Below, piece after piece: positions 17,703 to 27,320 of a stretch of 64,000 nucleotides of DNA. Origin of the DNA: Sedimenticola thiotaurini. Lineage in GTDB: Bacteria > Pseudomonadota > Gammaproteobacteria > Chromatiales > Chromatiaceae. The position numbers and the translations under genes are program-made. Every line of letters starts with the position of its first letter. Position 1 is the stretch's first letter. The notes under the pieces are model-generated. The model saw only the letters and a program-made list of their open reading frames with translations, ran no database searches and was not told the origin of the DNA. Where the stretch lies: positions 3,658,001-3,722,000 of the forward strand of contig NZ_CP011412.1 of the NCBI RefSeq assembly GCF_001007875.1, in the 5' to 3' direction.

Positions 17703-19592
17703 ATGAGCAGCAGTTCTTACGACGCTTCCGCCATCGAGGTGCTGAGTGGGCTGGAGCCGGTGCGCAAGCGTCCCGGCATGTATACCGATACCACCCGTCC
17801 CAATCATCTGGCCCAGGAGGTGATCGACAACAGTGTGGACGAGGCGGTGGCGGGCTTTGCCAGCACCATCGAGGTGACCCTGTTCAAGGACGGTTCGCTG
17901 GAAGTGAAGGATGATGGGCGGGGCATGCCGGTGGATATCCATCCGCAGCAGGGCCTGCCCGGGGTGGAGGTGATTCTCACCAAGCTGCATGCCGGCGGCA
18001 AGTTTTCCAACAAGAACTACCAGTTTTCCGGCGGCCTGCACGGGGTCGGCGTGTCGGTGGTGAATGCCCTCTCCAAGCACCTGGAGATCTGGGTCAAGCG
18101 GGGCGGGGCCGAGTACAACATGGCCTTCGCCGATGGACACAAGGTGTCCGACCTGGAAGAGGTGGGCCGGGTCGGCAAGAACAACACCGGAACCCGGTTG
18201 CGCTTCTGGCCGGACGCCAGCTATTTCGATTCCGGCAAGTTCTCGGTACGCCAACTGCTCCACGTACTGCGTGCCAAGGCGGTGCTCTGTCCCGGACTCA
18301 AGGTGCTGTTCCTGGATGAGCAGAGCGGCAACAGCTATGAGTGGCATTATGAGGACGGCCTGCAGGACTACCTGCTGGACGCCCTGCAGGGCCTGGAACT
18401 GCTGCCGCAACCGCCGTTCGTCGGCACCATGTCGGGCAATACCGAGACCGCCGACTGGGCGGTGACCTGGCTGCCGGAGGGCGGCGAGGCGGTGACCGAA
18501 AGCTACGTCAACCTGATCCCGACCGCCCAGGGCGGCACCCATGTGAACGGGCTGCGTTCCGGCCTGACCGACGCGGTGCGGGAGTTCTGCGAGTTCCGCA
18601 ACCTGTTGCCGCGCGGGGTCAAGCTGGCGCCGGACGATGTGTGGAACCGTTGCTGCTATATTCTGTCGGTGAAACTGGCCGACCCCCAGTTTTCCGGTCA
18701 GACCAAGGAGCGCCTCTCCTCCCGGGAGTGCGCTTCGTTTGTCTCCGGGGTGGTGAAGGACGCCTTCAGTCTCTGGCTGAATCAGCACACCGATGTGGGT
18801 GAGCGTATCGCCGACATGGCCATCAGTGCCGCCCAGTCCCGTCTGCGGGCAGGGCGTAAGGTGCTGCGCAAGAAAGTGACCCAGGGCCCGGCGCTGCCGG
18901 GCAAGTTGGCCGACTGCAGTTCGGTGGATCCCAGCCGCAGTGAGCTGTTTCTGGTGGAGGGGGACTCCGCCGGCGGTTCCGCCAAACAGGCGCGTGACCG
19001 GGAGTTCCAGGCGATCATGCCGTTGCGGGGCAAGATTCTGAACACCTGGGAGGTGGACTCCGCCGATGTGCTGGCCTCCCAGGAGGTGCACGACATCTCG
19101 GTGGCCATTGGTGTCGATCCCGGCTCCGATGACCTGAGCAAACTGCGCTTCGGCAAGATCTGTATCCTGGCGGATGCGGACTCGGACGGTGCCCATATCG
19201 CCACCCTGCTGTGTGCCCTGTTCCTGCGCCACTTCCGCAAACTGGTGCAGGAGGGGCATGTCTACGTGGCCATGCCGCCGCTCTACCGAATCGACGTGGG
19301 CAAGCAGGTGTTCTACGCTCTGGACGATTCGGAACGCCAGGGCATACTGGATCGGATCAGCGCCGAGAAACTGACCGGCAAAGTGACGGTCCAACGCTTC
19401 AAGGGTCTGGGTGAGATGAATCCGCTGCAACTGCGGGAGACCACCATCGACCCGGACACCCGCCGGCTGGTACAACTGACTATCGATGCGGGTGATGACA
19501 CCAACGGCATGATGGACATGCTGCTGGCCAAGAAACGGGCCGCGGACCGTAAACAGTGGTTACAGGATAAAGGGGATCTGGCGGAGGTGTAG
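17703..19592 (+). CDS. parE: DNA topoisomerase IV subunit B
   Basis: The 629-residue ATPase subunit of topoisomerase IV decatenates replicated chromosomes with ParC. The GHKL ATPase shows EVIDNSVDEA (near 40) and GGLHGVGVSVVNA (near 110). The TOPRIM domain has VEGDSAGGSAKQ (near 418), PLRGKILNTWEV (the quinolone-resistance region of ParE) and DADSDGAHI (near 493). The C terminus has KRFKGLGEM-like QRFKGLGEMNP. It is distinguished from GyrB by length and by lacking the TOPRIM insert. parC is 14.7 kb away, beyond the restriction-modification island. Confidence 0.96.
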   Translation: MSSSSYDASAIEVLSGLEPVRKRPGMYTDTTRPNHLAQEVIDNSVDEAVAGFASTIEVTLFKDGSLEVKDDGRGMPVDIHPQQGLPGVEVILTKLHAGGKFSNKNYQFSGGLHGVGVSVVNALSKHLEIWVKRGGAEYNMAFADGHKVSDLEEVGRVGKNNTGTRLRFWPDASYFDSGKFSVRQLLHVLRAKAVLCPGLKVLFLDEQSGNSYEWHYEDGLQDYLLDALQGLELLPQPPFVGTMSGNTETADWAVTWLPEGGEAVTESYVNLIPTAQGGTHVNGLRSGLTDAVREFCEFRNLLPRGVKLAPDDVWNRCCYILSVKLADPQFSGQTKERLSSRECASFVSGVVKDAFSLWLNQHTDVGERIADMAISAAQSRLRAGRKVLRKKVTQGPALPGKLADCSSVDPSRSELFLVEGDSAGGSAKQARDREFQAIMPLRGKILNTWEVDSADVLASQEVHDISVAIGVDPGSDDLSKLRFGKICILADADSDGAHIATLLCALFLRHFRKLVQEGHVYVAMPPLYRIDVGKQVFYALDDSERQGILDRISAEKLTGKVTVQRFKGLGEMNPLQLRETTIDPDTRRLVQLTIDAGDDTNGMMDMLLAKKRAADRKQWLQDKGDLAEV

Positions 19593-19782
19593 CGCTTGCT
19601 GGAGTGCGACAACCGCCACTGCAGACGAGCGCTATGCCGATGGGGTGCAGCGTATTGCCACCAGTCAGTTCCGCGAGGGGCGGGCTGGACTCCGGCCCTG
19701 GTGACGGATTGAGCAAAAGGGGTAATTTGATCCGGTACCTGAGAGTTGCGGGGGGAAACACCAACAGGCTTTGAATAACGAA

Positions 19783-19811
19783 TAATAAAGCAACGACCCT
19801 TATTACGTTGC
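19783..19811 (+). promoter_or_regulatory. Interleaved inverted repeats in the hsdM leader
   Basis: TAATAA (19783-19788) can pair with TTATTA (19800-19805), and GCAACG (19790-19795) with CGTTGC (19806-19811). The pairs interleave rather than nest, so the leader could form a small pseudoknot, or the DNA could hold overlapping operator half-sites. It ends 13 nt before the hsdM start, immediately before its AAGGAAG ribosome binding site. Both stems are short, so this may be chance. Confidence 0.3.
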
Positions 19812-19824
19812 CCAAGGAAGTACC

Positions 19825-22245
19825 ATGGCCATCAAGAAAACCGAACTCTACTCCTCCCTCTGGGCCAGCTGCGACGAACTGCGCGGCGGTATGGACGCCA
19901 GCCAGTACAAGGATTATGTGCTGACCCTGCTGTTCATGAAGTACGTCTCCGACAAGTACAAGGGCGATCCCTACGGCATGATCCTGGTGCCCGAAGGGGC
20001 CAGTTTCGACGACATGGTGGCGCTCAAGGGCGACAAGGAGATCGGCGACAGGATCAACAAGATCATCGCCCGCCTGGCCGAAGAGAACGACCTCAAGGGC
20101 GTGATCGACGTGGCCGACTTCAATGACGAAGACAAGCTGGGCAAAGGCAAGGAGATGATCGACCGCCTCTCCAAGCTGATCGGCATCTTTGAAGGGCTGG
20201 ACCTGTCCGCCAACCGGGCCGATGGGGACGACCTGCTGGGCGACGCCTACGAATACCTGATGCGCCACTTCGCCACCGAATCGGGCAAATCCAAGGGTCA
20301 GTTCTACACGCCCTCGGAAGTCTCGCAGATCCTCTCCAGAGTGATCGGCATTAGCGATGACACCCCGCAGGATGCCAGCGTCTATGACCCAACCTGTGGT
20401 TCGGGCTCTCTGCTGCTGAAAGCCAGCGATCAGGCCCCGCGGGGGTTGTCCATCTTCGGCCAGGAAATGGACAACGCCACCAGCGCTCTGGCACGCATGA
20501 ACATGATTCTGCACAACACCGCCACCGCCAAGATCTGGAAGGGCAATACTCTGTCTGACCCCCAGTGGAAGGACGAATCCGGCCAGCTGAAAACCTTCGA
20601 CTTTGCCGTGGCCAATCCGCCGTTTTCCAACAAGAACTGGACCAGCGGCCTTAACCCGGAAGAAGACTCGTTCGACCGCTTTGTGTGGGGCATTCCGCCG
20701 GAGAAAAACGGCGACTACGCCTTTCTGCTGCACATCATCAAAAGCCTGAAAAGCACCGGCAAGGGCGCGGTGATCCTGCCCCACGGCGTGCTCTTCCGTG
20801 GCAACGCCGAAGCCCGCATCCGTGAAAATCTGATCAAGCAGGGCTACATCAAGGGCATTATCGGCCTGCCCGCCAACCTGTTCTACGGTACCGGCATTCC
20901 CGCCTGCATCATCGTTATCGACAAGGAAAACGCCCATACCCGCAAGGGCATCTTTATGGTCGATGCCAGCAAGGGCTTTATGAAGGATGGCAATAAAAAC
21001 CGCCTGCGTGCTCAGGACATCCACAAGATCGTGGACGTCTTCACCCACCAGCGGGAGCTGCCCGGCTACAGCCGCATGGTGTCCTTAAGCGAAATTGCCG
21101 CCAACGACTACAACCTGAATATTCCCCGCTATATCGACAGCAGCGAAGCGGAAGACCTGCACGACCTCAGCGCCCACCTGCAGGGCGGCATTCCCAACCG
21201 GGATATCGACGCCCTGGCGGCCTACTGGCGGGTGTTCCCCAGCCTGCGCCATACCCTGTTTCGGACCGATCGGGAGGGCTACAGCCGCTGTCTGGTACCG
21301 GCGGCGGAGGTTAAAACCACCATCCTCAACCACCCGGAATTCCGGATCTTTGCCGAACAGAGCCTGCAGCCTTTTACCGCCTGGTGCGAACGGGCGGCAC
21401 TGGACCAGATCAGACCGGGAGACAGCCCCAAACAGCTGATTGAGCAGATCGGTGAAGACCTGCTGGAAGCCTATGAGCCCGTGCCCCTGCTGGATCGCTA
21501 CGATATCTATCAGATCCTGATGGACTACTGGGCCGACAGCCTGCAGGACGATGTCTACCTGCTGGTGCAGGAGGGCTGGCAGGCGGGCAGGGTACTGCGC
21601 GAACTGGTGGCCAAAAAAGGGGAGAAACTCAAGGAGCAGCCGGATCTGGTGATCGCCAAAACCAAATACAAGGCCGACCTGATCCCGCCCGCCCTGATCG
21701 TCGCCCGCTACTTTGCCGAGCAACAGGCCGAGATCGACCGCCTGCAGACCGAGCTGGACAGCGCTGCCCAGGCGCTGGAAAGCTATCTGGAGGAAAACAG
21801 CAGCGACGACGGCCTGCTGAGCGACGCCCTGAACGACAAGGACAAGGTCACCAAGGCCAGCGTCACCGCCCGCCTGAAACTGGCCACCGACCCGGAAGAG
21901 ATCGCCACCCTCACACAGGCCAAAAAGCTGTTTGATGCCGAGACTAAAGCCAAAAAGGCCCTGAAAGAATCCCAGGAAGCGCTGGATCAGGCGGTATTCC
22001 AGCAGTACCCCAAACTGTCCGAAGCCGAGATCAAAACCCTGATCGTGGAGGACAAATGGCTCGCCACCCTCAAGGCCTGCATTGAGGCGGAAATCGAACG
22101 CATCACCCAGCAACTGGCCAACCGGGTCAGGGAACTGGAAGAGCGCTACGCCGAACCCCTGCCCGCCATCACCCGGCAGGTTGAGGCCCTGAGTGAAAAA
22201 GTGGCCGGCCATCTGAAAGCCATGGGACTGGAGTGGACGCTGTGA
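19825..22245 (+). CDS. hsdM: Type I restriction-modification DNA methyltransferase subunit
   Basis: The 806-residue subunit methylates adenine-N6 within the HsdS-specified site. The N-terminal helical HsdM domain (about 1-130) precedes a class I methyltransferase with the SAM motif DPTCGSGSLLL (near 188) and the catalytic NPPF (near 264). Typical HsdM proteins have 490-550 residues. Here the region after about 500 is extended, and residues about 630-800 are rich in charged heptads (QQAEIDRLQTELDSAAQAL, EEIATLTQAKK, EAEIERITQQL), suggesting long coiled coils. AAGGAAG lies before the ATG. Its stop overlaps the hsdS start. It is the first gene of a six-gene operon. Confidence 0.95.
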   Translation: MAIKKTELYSSLWASCDELRGGMDASQYKDYVLTLLFMKYVSDKYKGDPYGMILVPEGASFDDMVALKGDKEIGDRINKIIARLAEENDLKGVIDVADFNDEDKLGKGKEMIDRLSKLIGIFEGLDLSANRADGDDLLGDAYEYLMRHFATESGKSKGQFYTPSEVSQILSRVIGISDDTPQDASVYDPTCGSGSLLLKASDQAPRGLSIFGQEMDNATSALARMNMILHNTATAKIWKGNTLSDPQWKDESGQLKTFDFAVANPPFSNKNWTSGLNPEEDSFDRFVWGIPPEKNGDYAFLLHIIKSLKSTGKGAVILPHGVLFRGNAEARIRENLIKQGYIKGIIGLPANLFYGTGIPACIIVIDKENAHTRKGIFMVDASKGFMKDGNKNRLRAQDIHKIVDVFTHQRELPGYSRMVSLSEIAANDYNLNIPRYIDSSEAEDLHDLSAHLQGGIPNRDIDALAAYWRVFPSLRHTLFRTDREGYSRCLVPAAEVKTTILNHPEFRIFAEQSLQPFTAWCERAALDQIRPGDSPKQLIEQIGEDLLEAYEPVPLLDRYDIYQILMDYWADSLQDDVYLLVQEGWQAGRVLRELVAKKGEKLKEQPDLVIAKTKYKADLIPPALIVARYFAEQQAEIDRLQTELDSAAQALESYLEENSSDDGLLSDALNDKDKVTKASVTARLKLATDPEEIATLTQAKKLFDAETKAKKALKESQEALDQAVFQQYPKLSEAEIKTLIVEDKWLATLKACIEAEIERITQQLANRVRELEERYAEPLPAITRQVEALSEKVAGHLKAMGLEWTL

Positions 22246-23738
22246 ACGAGATGACCGTTCTGACACAAGCCCCGCAGCAGGGCGAAAACGGGGCACAGAA
22301 GCACCGCAACGGCCAGGCGGGGGTGGCTGAAGCCAGTGCCCAATATCTGGCTCAAGCTGCGAGCAATGCCACACCGGCCAGCCACGACTGCCCGCCGGGA
22401 TACAAGCGGACGGAAGTGGGGGTGATTCCGGAGGATTGGGAGGTTGTAACTATAGGTGAAATTGCTGATGTAAAAACGGGGCCTTTCGGATCTGCATTGC
22501 ATGAAAAAGATTATGTTTTAAACGGAACCCCAATTATTACAGTTGAGCACTTGGGAGAATTAGGAATTACAACCCAAAATCTTCCTATGGTTAGTGATTC
22601 AGATAGGAGTAGGTTGAAGGCATATCAATTACGCCAAGGTGATATTGTGTTCAGCCGTGTCGGATCGGTTGATAGAAATTCCTTAGTTAGTAAAAAAGAA
22701 GATGGTTGGCTTTTTTCAGGGCGGTTGTTGCGAATCAGGTTAAAGTCTAATTTAAATGACTCCGCGTATTTTTCATTTCATTTTCATTCTACACCGTTTA
22801 AAAGACGGGTTGTTGAGGTGGCAGTTGGACAAACGATGCCATCACTAAATACTTCGATACTTAGGAATGTTTCAGTTCTTCTGCCTAAAAGTAAAAAAGA
22901 ACAAACCGCTATTGCTAATGCCCTGTCCGATGTTGATGCTCTGATCAGAGAGCAGGAAAAACTGATCGCCAAAAAACAGGCCATCAAAACCGCCACCATG
23001 CAGCAACTCCTCACCGGCCGCACCCGCCTGCCCCAGTTTGCCCTGCGGGAAGATGGTACGGAGAAGGGCTACAAGCAAAGTGAGCTGGGGGAAATTCCGG
23101 AGGATTGGGAAGTGCAATGTCTTGGACGTTTTGTTGCAGCGCTTGATGCTGGCGTTAGTGTTAATTCTTTAGATGAAAGTAATGCTTTTCCTCATGATAA
23201 GCATATCCTGAAAACTTCTTGTGTTGATGTTGGAAGATTTATTCCTGCCGAGAAGAAGTCAATTTTGCCAAGCGATCTCCGCCGCGCTAAGTGCTCGCCG
23301 ATCAAAGGAGCAATCATTGTCAGTCGGATGAATACACCTGCTCTTGTTGGTGAAATTGGATACGTGTCTTGTGACCATCCAGATCTTTTTCTTCCCGATA
23401 GACTTTGGCAGATGCGATTCAAAAATGATTTCTCTATAAATTCTCGTTGGCTTTCGTATTTATTGAGTTTCCCTTCCGTAGCTAAAAGAATTAGAGATTC
23501 AGCTACAGGGACAAGCGGGAGTATGAAAAATATATCTAAAGGTAGTTTGATGGGGCTAGAGCTATCATTCCCAATGTTTGAAGAACAAACCGCCATCGCC
23601 ACCATCCTCTCCGATATGGACGAAGAGATTCAGACCCTGCAACAGCGTCTGACCAAAACCCGCCAGATCAAACAGGGCATGATGCAGGAACTTCTGACCG
23701 GCAGAACGCGGCTGGTCAAACCGGGGCAGGCAGCGTGA
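22242..23738 (+). CDS. hsdS: Type I restriction-modification specificity subunit
   Basis: The 498-residue subunit reads the bipartite DNA target. Two target-recognition domains are visible: the first follows KRTEVGVIPEDWEVV (near residue 50) and the second follows KQSELGEIPEDWEVQ (near 279). After each comes the conserved helical spacer containing EQTAIA, ALSDVDALIREQEKLI or ILSDMDEEIQTLQQ, and LLTGRTRL. The recognition domains (about 22440-22910 and 23110-23590) are visibly AT-richer than the spacers. The GTG at 22242 overlaps the hsdM stop (GTGA); an in-frame GTG at 22233 and ATG at 22251 are alternatives. The recognised sequence is not predictable. Confidence 0.94.
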   Translation: MNEMTVLTQAPQQGENGAQKHRNGQAGVAEASAQYLAQAASNATPASHDCPPGYKRTEVGVIPEDWEVVTIGEIADVKTGPFGSALHEKDYVLNGTPIITVEHLGELGITTQNLPMVSDSDRSRLKAYQLRQGDIVFSRVGSVDRNSLVSKKEDGWLFSGRLLRIRLKSNLNDSAYFSFHFHSTPFKRRVVEVAVGQTMPSLNTSILRNVSVLLPKSKKEQTAIANALSDVDALIREQEKLIAKKQAIKTATMQQLLTGRTRLPQFALREDGTEKGYKQSELGEIPEDWEVQCLGRFVAALDAGVSVNSLDESNAFPHDKHILKTSCVDVGRFIPAEKKSILPSDLRRAKCSPIKGAIIVSRMNTPALVGEIGYVSCDHPDLFLPDRLWQMRFKNDFSINSRWLSYLLSFPSVAKRIRDSATGTSGSMKNISKGSLMGLELSFPMFEEQTAIATILSDMDEEIQTLQQRLTKTRQIKQGMMQELLTGRTRLVKPGQAA

Positions 23739-25315
23739 AAGCGCTGAATCGACAAGATGCCGGGCAAAACGAGCTGCCCGATGTACATGTGCGCCTGGCC
23801 GGTTTTTTCGAACTGGCTGTGGCGGCGGAGCCGCTGGTGCTGGATAACTACCAGCGTGCTTATGTCTGGACTAAGGAAAAAGTGATTCAGCTGCTGGAGG
23901 ACTTTGCCGAATTTACTACCGCTGAGTCACCCACTTTGGTTAGTCAATATTATCTTGGAGCTTTACTTCTTCATCGAAAAGCACAAGGGGGAAAAGTTGA
24001 TCATTGCGTCATTGATGGGCAACAAAGGCTGACGACGCTGGCAATCCTGTATTGGCTACTGGAAGAAACACTGCCTGATTTTCTGCAATTTGAGTTCCGC
24101 TCCTCTAGGTCACTGGGCAATGTACAACAAGCCAGAAACACGATAAAAATCTGGCTTGAAGAGCATCCGGAGGCTCGCTCTTTATTCAGACATCTTTTCT
24201 CCCGGCTGTGCTTTACGGTCATTATCGTAACCCGTGAAGACCTGGCGTTTACCTTTTTTGATACCCAGAACAACCGCGGCGTTCCCTTGGGTAGTACGGA
24301 TTTGCTGAAAGCCTTTCACCTGCGCGCTATTCAGGCGGATGATTATCAGTTGGTAGAGCAACTGCAAAGCCTTTGTGCCAGAAAATGGGAGCAGGTGCAG
24401 CAGCGGGGTGAGCTGGTTAGGAATAGCAGGCATTATGATTTTGCCCCGGACCTGTTCCACTACTATCTGTGGCGCGGCCGTAACTGGCGAGGCTCTGAGG
24501 TAGATGAGCTGGAAAGCCGGGATGAAATGCTTAGCCACTTTGGGCAGCAAAGCCGGGTGTTACCCATCGGGCGGGTGGCCTTGTATCCTGCGGGGTCCAA
24601 TCTCTGGGGCAAAGAGTTGCAGCTGACGGCGGAGAATGATTATCGCCTGACGCCTGCCATGCAAGAGTTCGGGCAACAGGCCGTGACTTTACCTTTCTCC
24701 CTGCGCCAGCCCATCAGCCGTGGTGTTGGGTTTTTTCTCTATACCGAAAAATACGCTGAGATGTTGCAGCAACTCTTGTTTGCACCGGGTTCTAATGCCG
24801 AAATAAAAGCCACACAGAAGTTTTACAATCGTGTTGTAAGAACCTTGTCAGCTTATTTGCAGAATTTGTTTCGCCTGGCTTTGCTGATCTATTTTGACCG
24901 CTTGGGCAGCCAGGGTTTGTTGCGTTTTGCTTTGTATCTGGACCATCAACTGGGCGCACTGCGCTTGTCCAAGTCGGATATCCGCCGTGAAACACCGCTG
25001 AAATTCCTGCGCGAAGCCAAACGGAATTTGCTCGATGTGATTTCTTCTGCCTATGAGGGGGATGAGATCATTGGTTTTCTGCAACAAAATAAGGTTGATG
25101 CCGTCTACCGGCAGAATGATGGTTGGCGAGAGGCGATTACGAGTCGCGGCAGCAAGGTTCAGGAGCGCTATGCCGCCGCAGTAGCAGGCTATTATAAGTT
25201 ATCCTGTTTGTCGTTAAAAACAGCCCAGCGCATGGATGAGAAAGCCGTGGCAGAGTTGATGTCTGTTCCATCCCACCCAGATTCGCGGAAAATCAGGGAG
25301 GTATCCCATGACTGA
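23735..25315 (+). CDS. DUF262 (GmrS-like) NTPase-domain protein without nuclease domain
   Basis: The 526-residue protein begins with a DUF262 domain of the ParB-like fold used by GmrSD, BrxU and SspE. Its markers are DNYQRAYVW (37-45), YYLGALLL (72-79), the signature DGQQR (94-98) and the NNRG segment (179-182). The C-terminal two-thirds is helical and no HNH or DUF1524 motif (EHxxPQ) is visible. In the superfamily, DGQQR is needed for NTP hydrolysis and for control of the nuclease. The GTG at 23735 overlaps hsdS by 4 bp, and the end overlaps the next gene by 8 bp. It could be the regulatory partner of the nuclease-bearing paralogue that follows (inference). Function within a type I locus is unproven. 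Confidence 0.85.
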   Translation: MKALNRQDAGQNELPDVHVRLAGFFELAVAAEPLVLDNYQRAYVWTKEKVIQLLEDFAEFTTAESPTLVSQYYLGALLLHRKAQGGKVDHCVIDGQQRLTTLAILYWLLEETLPDFLQFEFRSSRSLGNVQQARNTIKIWLEEHPEARSLFRHLFSRLCFTVIIVTREDLAFTFFDTQNNRGVPLGSTDLLKAFHLRAIQADDYQLVEQLQSLCARKWEQVQQRGELVRNSRHYDFAPDLFHYYLWRGRNWRGSEVDELESRDEMLSHFGQQSRVLPIGRVALYPAGSNLWGKELQLTAENDYRLTPAMQEFGQQAVTLPFSLRQPISRGVGFFLYTEKYAEMLQQLLFAPGSNAEIKATQKFYNRVVRTLSAYLQNLFRLALLIYFDRLGSQGLLRFALYLDHQLGALRLSKSDIRRETPLKFLREAKRNLLDVISSAYEGDEIIGFLQQNKVDAVYRQNDGWREAITSRGSKVQERYAAAVAGYYKLSCLSLKTAQRMDEKAVAELMSVPSHPDSRKIREVSHD

Positions 25316-27320
25316 GTTTGCCTCCGATCTGATTACCTTGAATGATATTGTAAACAAGCGCTATTTTTTTAACATTCCCATATACCAGCGCCTGTACGTG
25401 TGGGGAAAAGAGCAGATCCATACACTTCTGGACGATATAGTCTCAGCGTGTCAGGAACAAAAAAACACCTTTTATCTTGGCGGCTCGCTGGTTGTTGAAC
25501 GTTCCCCTGTGGTTAGTAATGGCCTTGATTATCCGGTATTTGATCTTATTGATGGGCAGCAGCGTTTTACGACGCTATGGCTTATCAGTATTGTGCTGGG
25601 AGACCTGCTGACAGATTACCGGCAGGTTAAGACTGATAGCGGTATCCGCCCACGTATCAGCTTCGCTATTCGCCCGGAAGTGGCAGCTTTTTTTGAAAAA
25701 ACATGTCGCGGGGAAAGTGCAAGTTTACCAGAAGCCAGACAATTGGAAGATGCCCTGCAAGAAATCCGATCTTATTTCAACAATTACGCCAACAATTCAA
25801 ACGATGAGCCCTTAGATACGGCCGCGCTCGCTCAATTTATTTTTTACAAAGTGCAGCTGATTCTAACCAGGGTGCCTGAGCACACCGATCTTAATAAGTT
25901 ATTTGAAGTCATCAACAATCGAGGCGTGCAATTACAGCATCATGAAATTCTAAAGGCCAAATTACTTGAAAAAATCAGCAGGGATGAGCGGGAACCCTAC
26001 TCACTCTTGTGGGACGCTTGCTCAAACATGAACGATTATGTTGAGCGCAACCTGAACCGTACCACTCAAGTGGATGGGGTTGCATTATATGAAAGTAAAA
26101 TTCAAAGCCCCTTATCGGGTTGTAAGCGGGAGGCACTGGCAAGCTCGACAGAAATAATTTCTGCTTTGCGGAATAAAAATGAAACTGAAGATTGTGCGCC
26201 AACCAGTTTGTTGTCAGTTTTAACGACAACTACGGACTTTTCAAAAACCGATGGCGTATCTGAAAATGAAGAATCCGACTTGCCAGATCGGGTCAATAGT
26301 ATCATTACATTTTCCATGCTTCTTCAGCATGTGCTTCGGATCTATTTGCATAGAAGCCCGGCATTTCCGGATACTGATATCACCAAGGTATCGGACAAAG
26401 ATCTGCTTGCTATTTTTGATGCTCACTGGCTTAAATTCAAGCCTGCCGGTAATGACGTAAAGGCCTTTATTGAGCTGCTCTGGCAAGTACGTTATCTGTT
26501 TGACAAGCATGTAATCAAATGGGTTTCTGTTGAGGAAGAGCGAGTTCATGCGATTCGCCGTTTGTATGTCAATCGCAGTCATTCACGAGGTACGGCCTAT
26601 TTGCAGCGACTATCCAGTGATGCCGAGCCGGAGTTCGCATTATTGCAAAGTATGCTGTATCACTCCCAGCAGATGAGTACGCAATACTGGTTAACGCCGT
26701 TATTGAATTTTTTACTCGATAATAATGAGGAAAATGCTTATTTGTATTTGCAGCACTTGGACAATAATCTGTTATGCAGCGAAGCGAATGCATCTTTGAT
26801 TGAACGGACCCATAGGTACCTGGGTAACCCATGGCACAAAGAGACCCTGTTGGATGCGAGTATCAGTCTTGATCAGAAATTTGATAATGGAACCCAGTAT
26901 CCGCATTACTGGTTCTATAAACTGGAATTTATTCTATGCATCAAAAAGAAATCCATAAGTCCAGCTGATATTGAGGGTTTCAGAATCACCGCTAAAAACT
27001 CAGTGGAACATGTTACACCGCAAAATCCGGAGAAGCAGAGCGACCGGATACCAGATGAACTTTTGCATAACTTCGGGAATCTGGCACTGGTGACGCGCAG
27101 TCTTAACTCGGAGATGAGTAACAAAGGATTTAGTATTAAAAAAGCTGAATTTAATGAACGCCTCCGTGGTCATGGCGTTTCGCTGAAGCTGGAAGATATC
27201 TATGATAATACTCAGTGGCAGAAAAACGAGATTGAATTGCATCAGAAAAAAATGATTCATGAATTTAATCAATATTTATCTACCGTTCAGGCTCAGGTAC
27301 AGGAGTTAATTGGTGAGTAA
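25308..27320 (+). CDS. DUF262 plus DUF1524 HNH nuclease (GmrSD/SspE-like)
   Basis: This 670-residue fusion has an N-terminal DUF262 domain: IPIYQRLYVW at 23-32, FYLGGSLVVE near 55, DGQQR at 82-86 and an NNRG segment near 204. It also has a C-terminal DUF1524 HNH-type nuclease with VEHVTPQNP (E567, H568) and NFGNLALV near 595, followed by N-S-E-M-S-N-K and a distal lysine segment. The architecture is that of GmrSD, BrxU and SspE, which cut modified phage DNA in an NTP-regulated way. GGGAGG precedes the ATG at 25308. The gene is AT-richer than hsdM and hsdR on either side, which suggests separate acquisition. Its end overlaps the hsdR start. Confidence 0.88.
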   Translation: MTEFASDLITLNDIVNKRYFFNIPIYQRLYVWGKEQIHTLLDDIVSACQEQKNTFYLGGSLVVERSPVVSNGLDYPVFDLIDGQQRFTTLWLISIVLGDLLTDYRQVKTDSGIRPRISFAIRPEVAAFFEKTCRGESASLPEARQLEDALQEIRSYFNNYANNSNDEPLDTAALAQFIFYKVQLILTRVPEHTDLNKLFEVINNRGVQLQHHEILKAKLLEKISRDEREPYSLLWDACSNMNDYVERNLNRTTQVDGVALYESKIQSPLSGCKREALASSTEIISALRNKNETEDCAPTSLLSVLTTTTDFSKTDGVSENEESDLPDRVNSIITFSMLLQHVLRIYLHRSPAFPDTDITKVSDKDLLAIFDAHWLKFKPAGNDVKAFIELLWQVRYLFDKHVIKWVSVEEERVHAIRRLYVNRSHSRGTAYLQRLSSDAEPEFALLQSMLYHSQQMSTQYWLTPLLNFLLDNNEENAYLYLQHLDNNLLCSEANASLIERTHRYLGNPWHKETLLDASISLDQKFDNGTQYPHYWFYKLEFILCIKKKSISPADIEGFRITAKNSVEHVTPQNPEKQSDRIPDELLHNFGNLALVTRSLNSEMSNKGFSIKKAEFNERLRGHGVSLKLEDIYDNTQWQKNEIELHQKKMIHEFNQYLSTVQAQVQELIGE

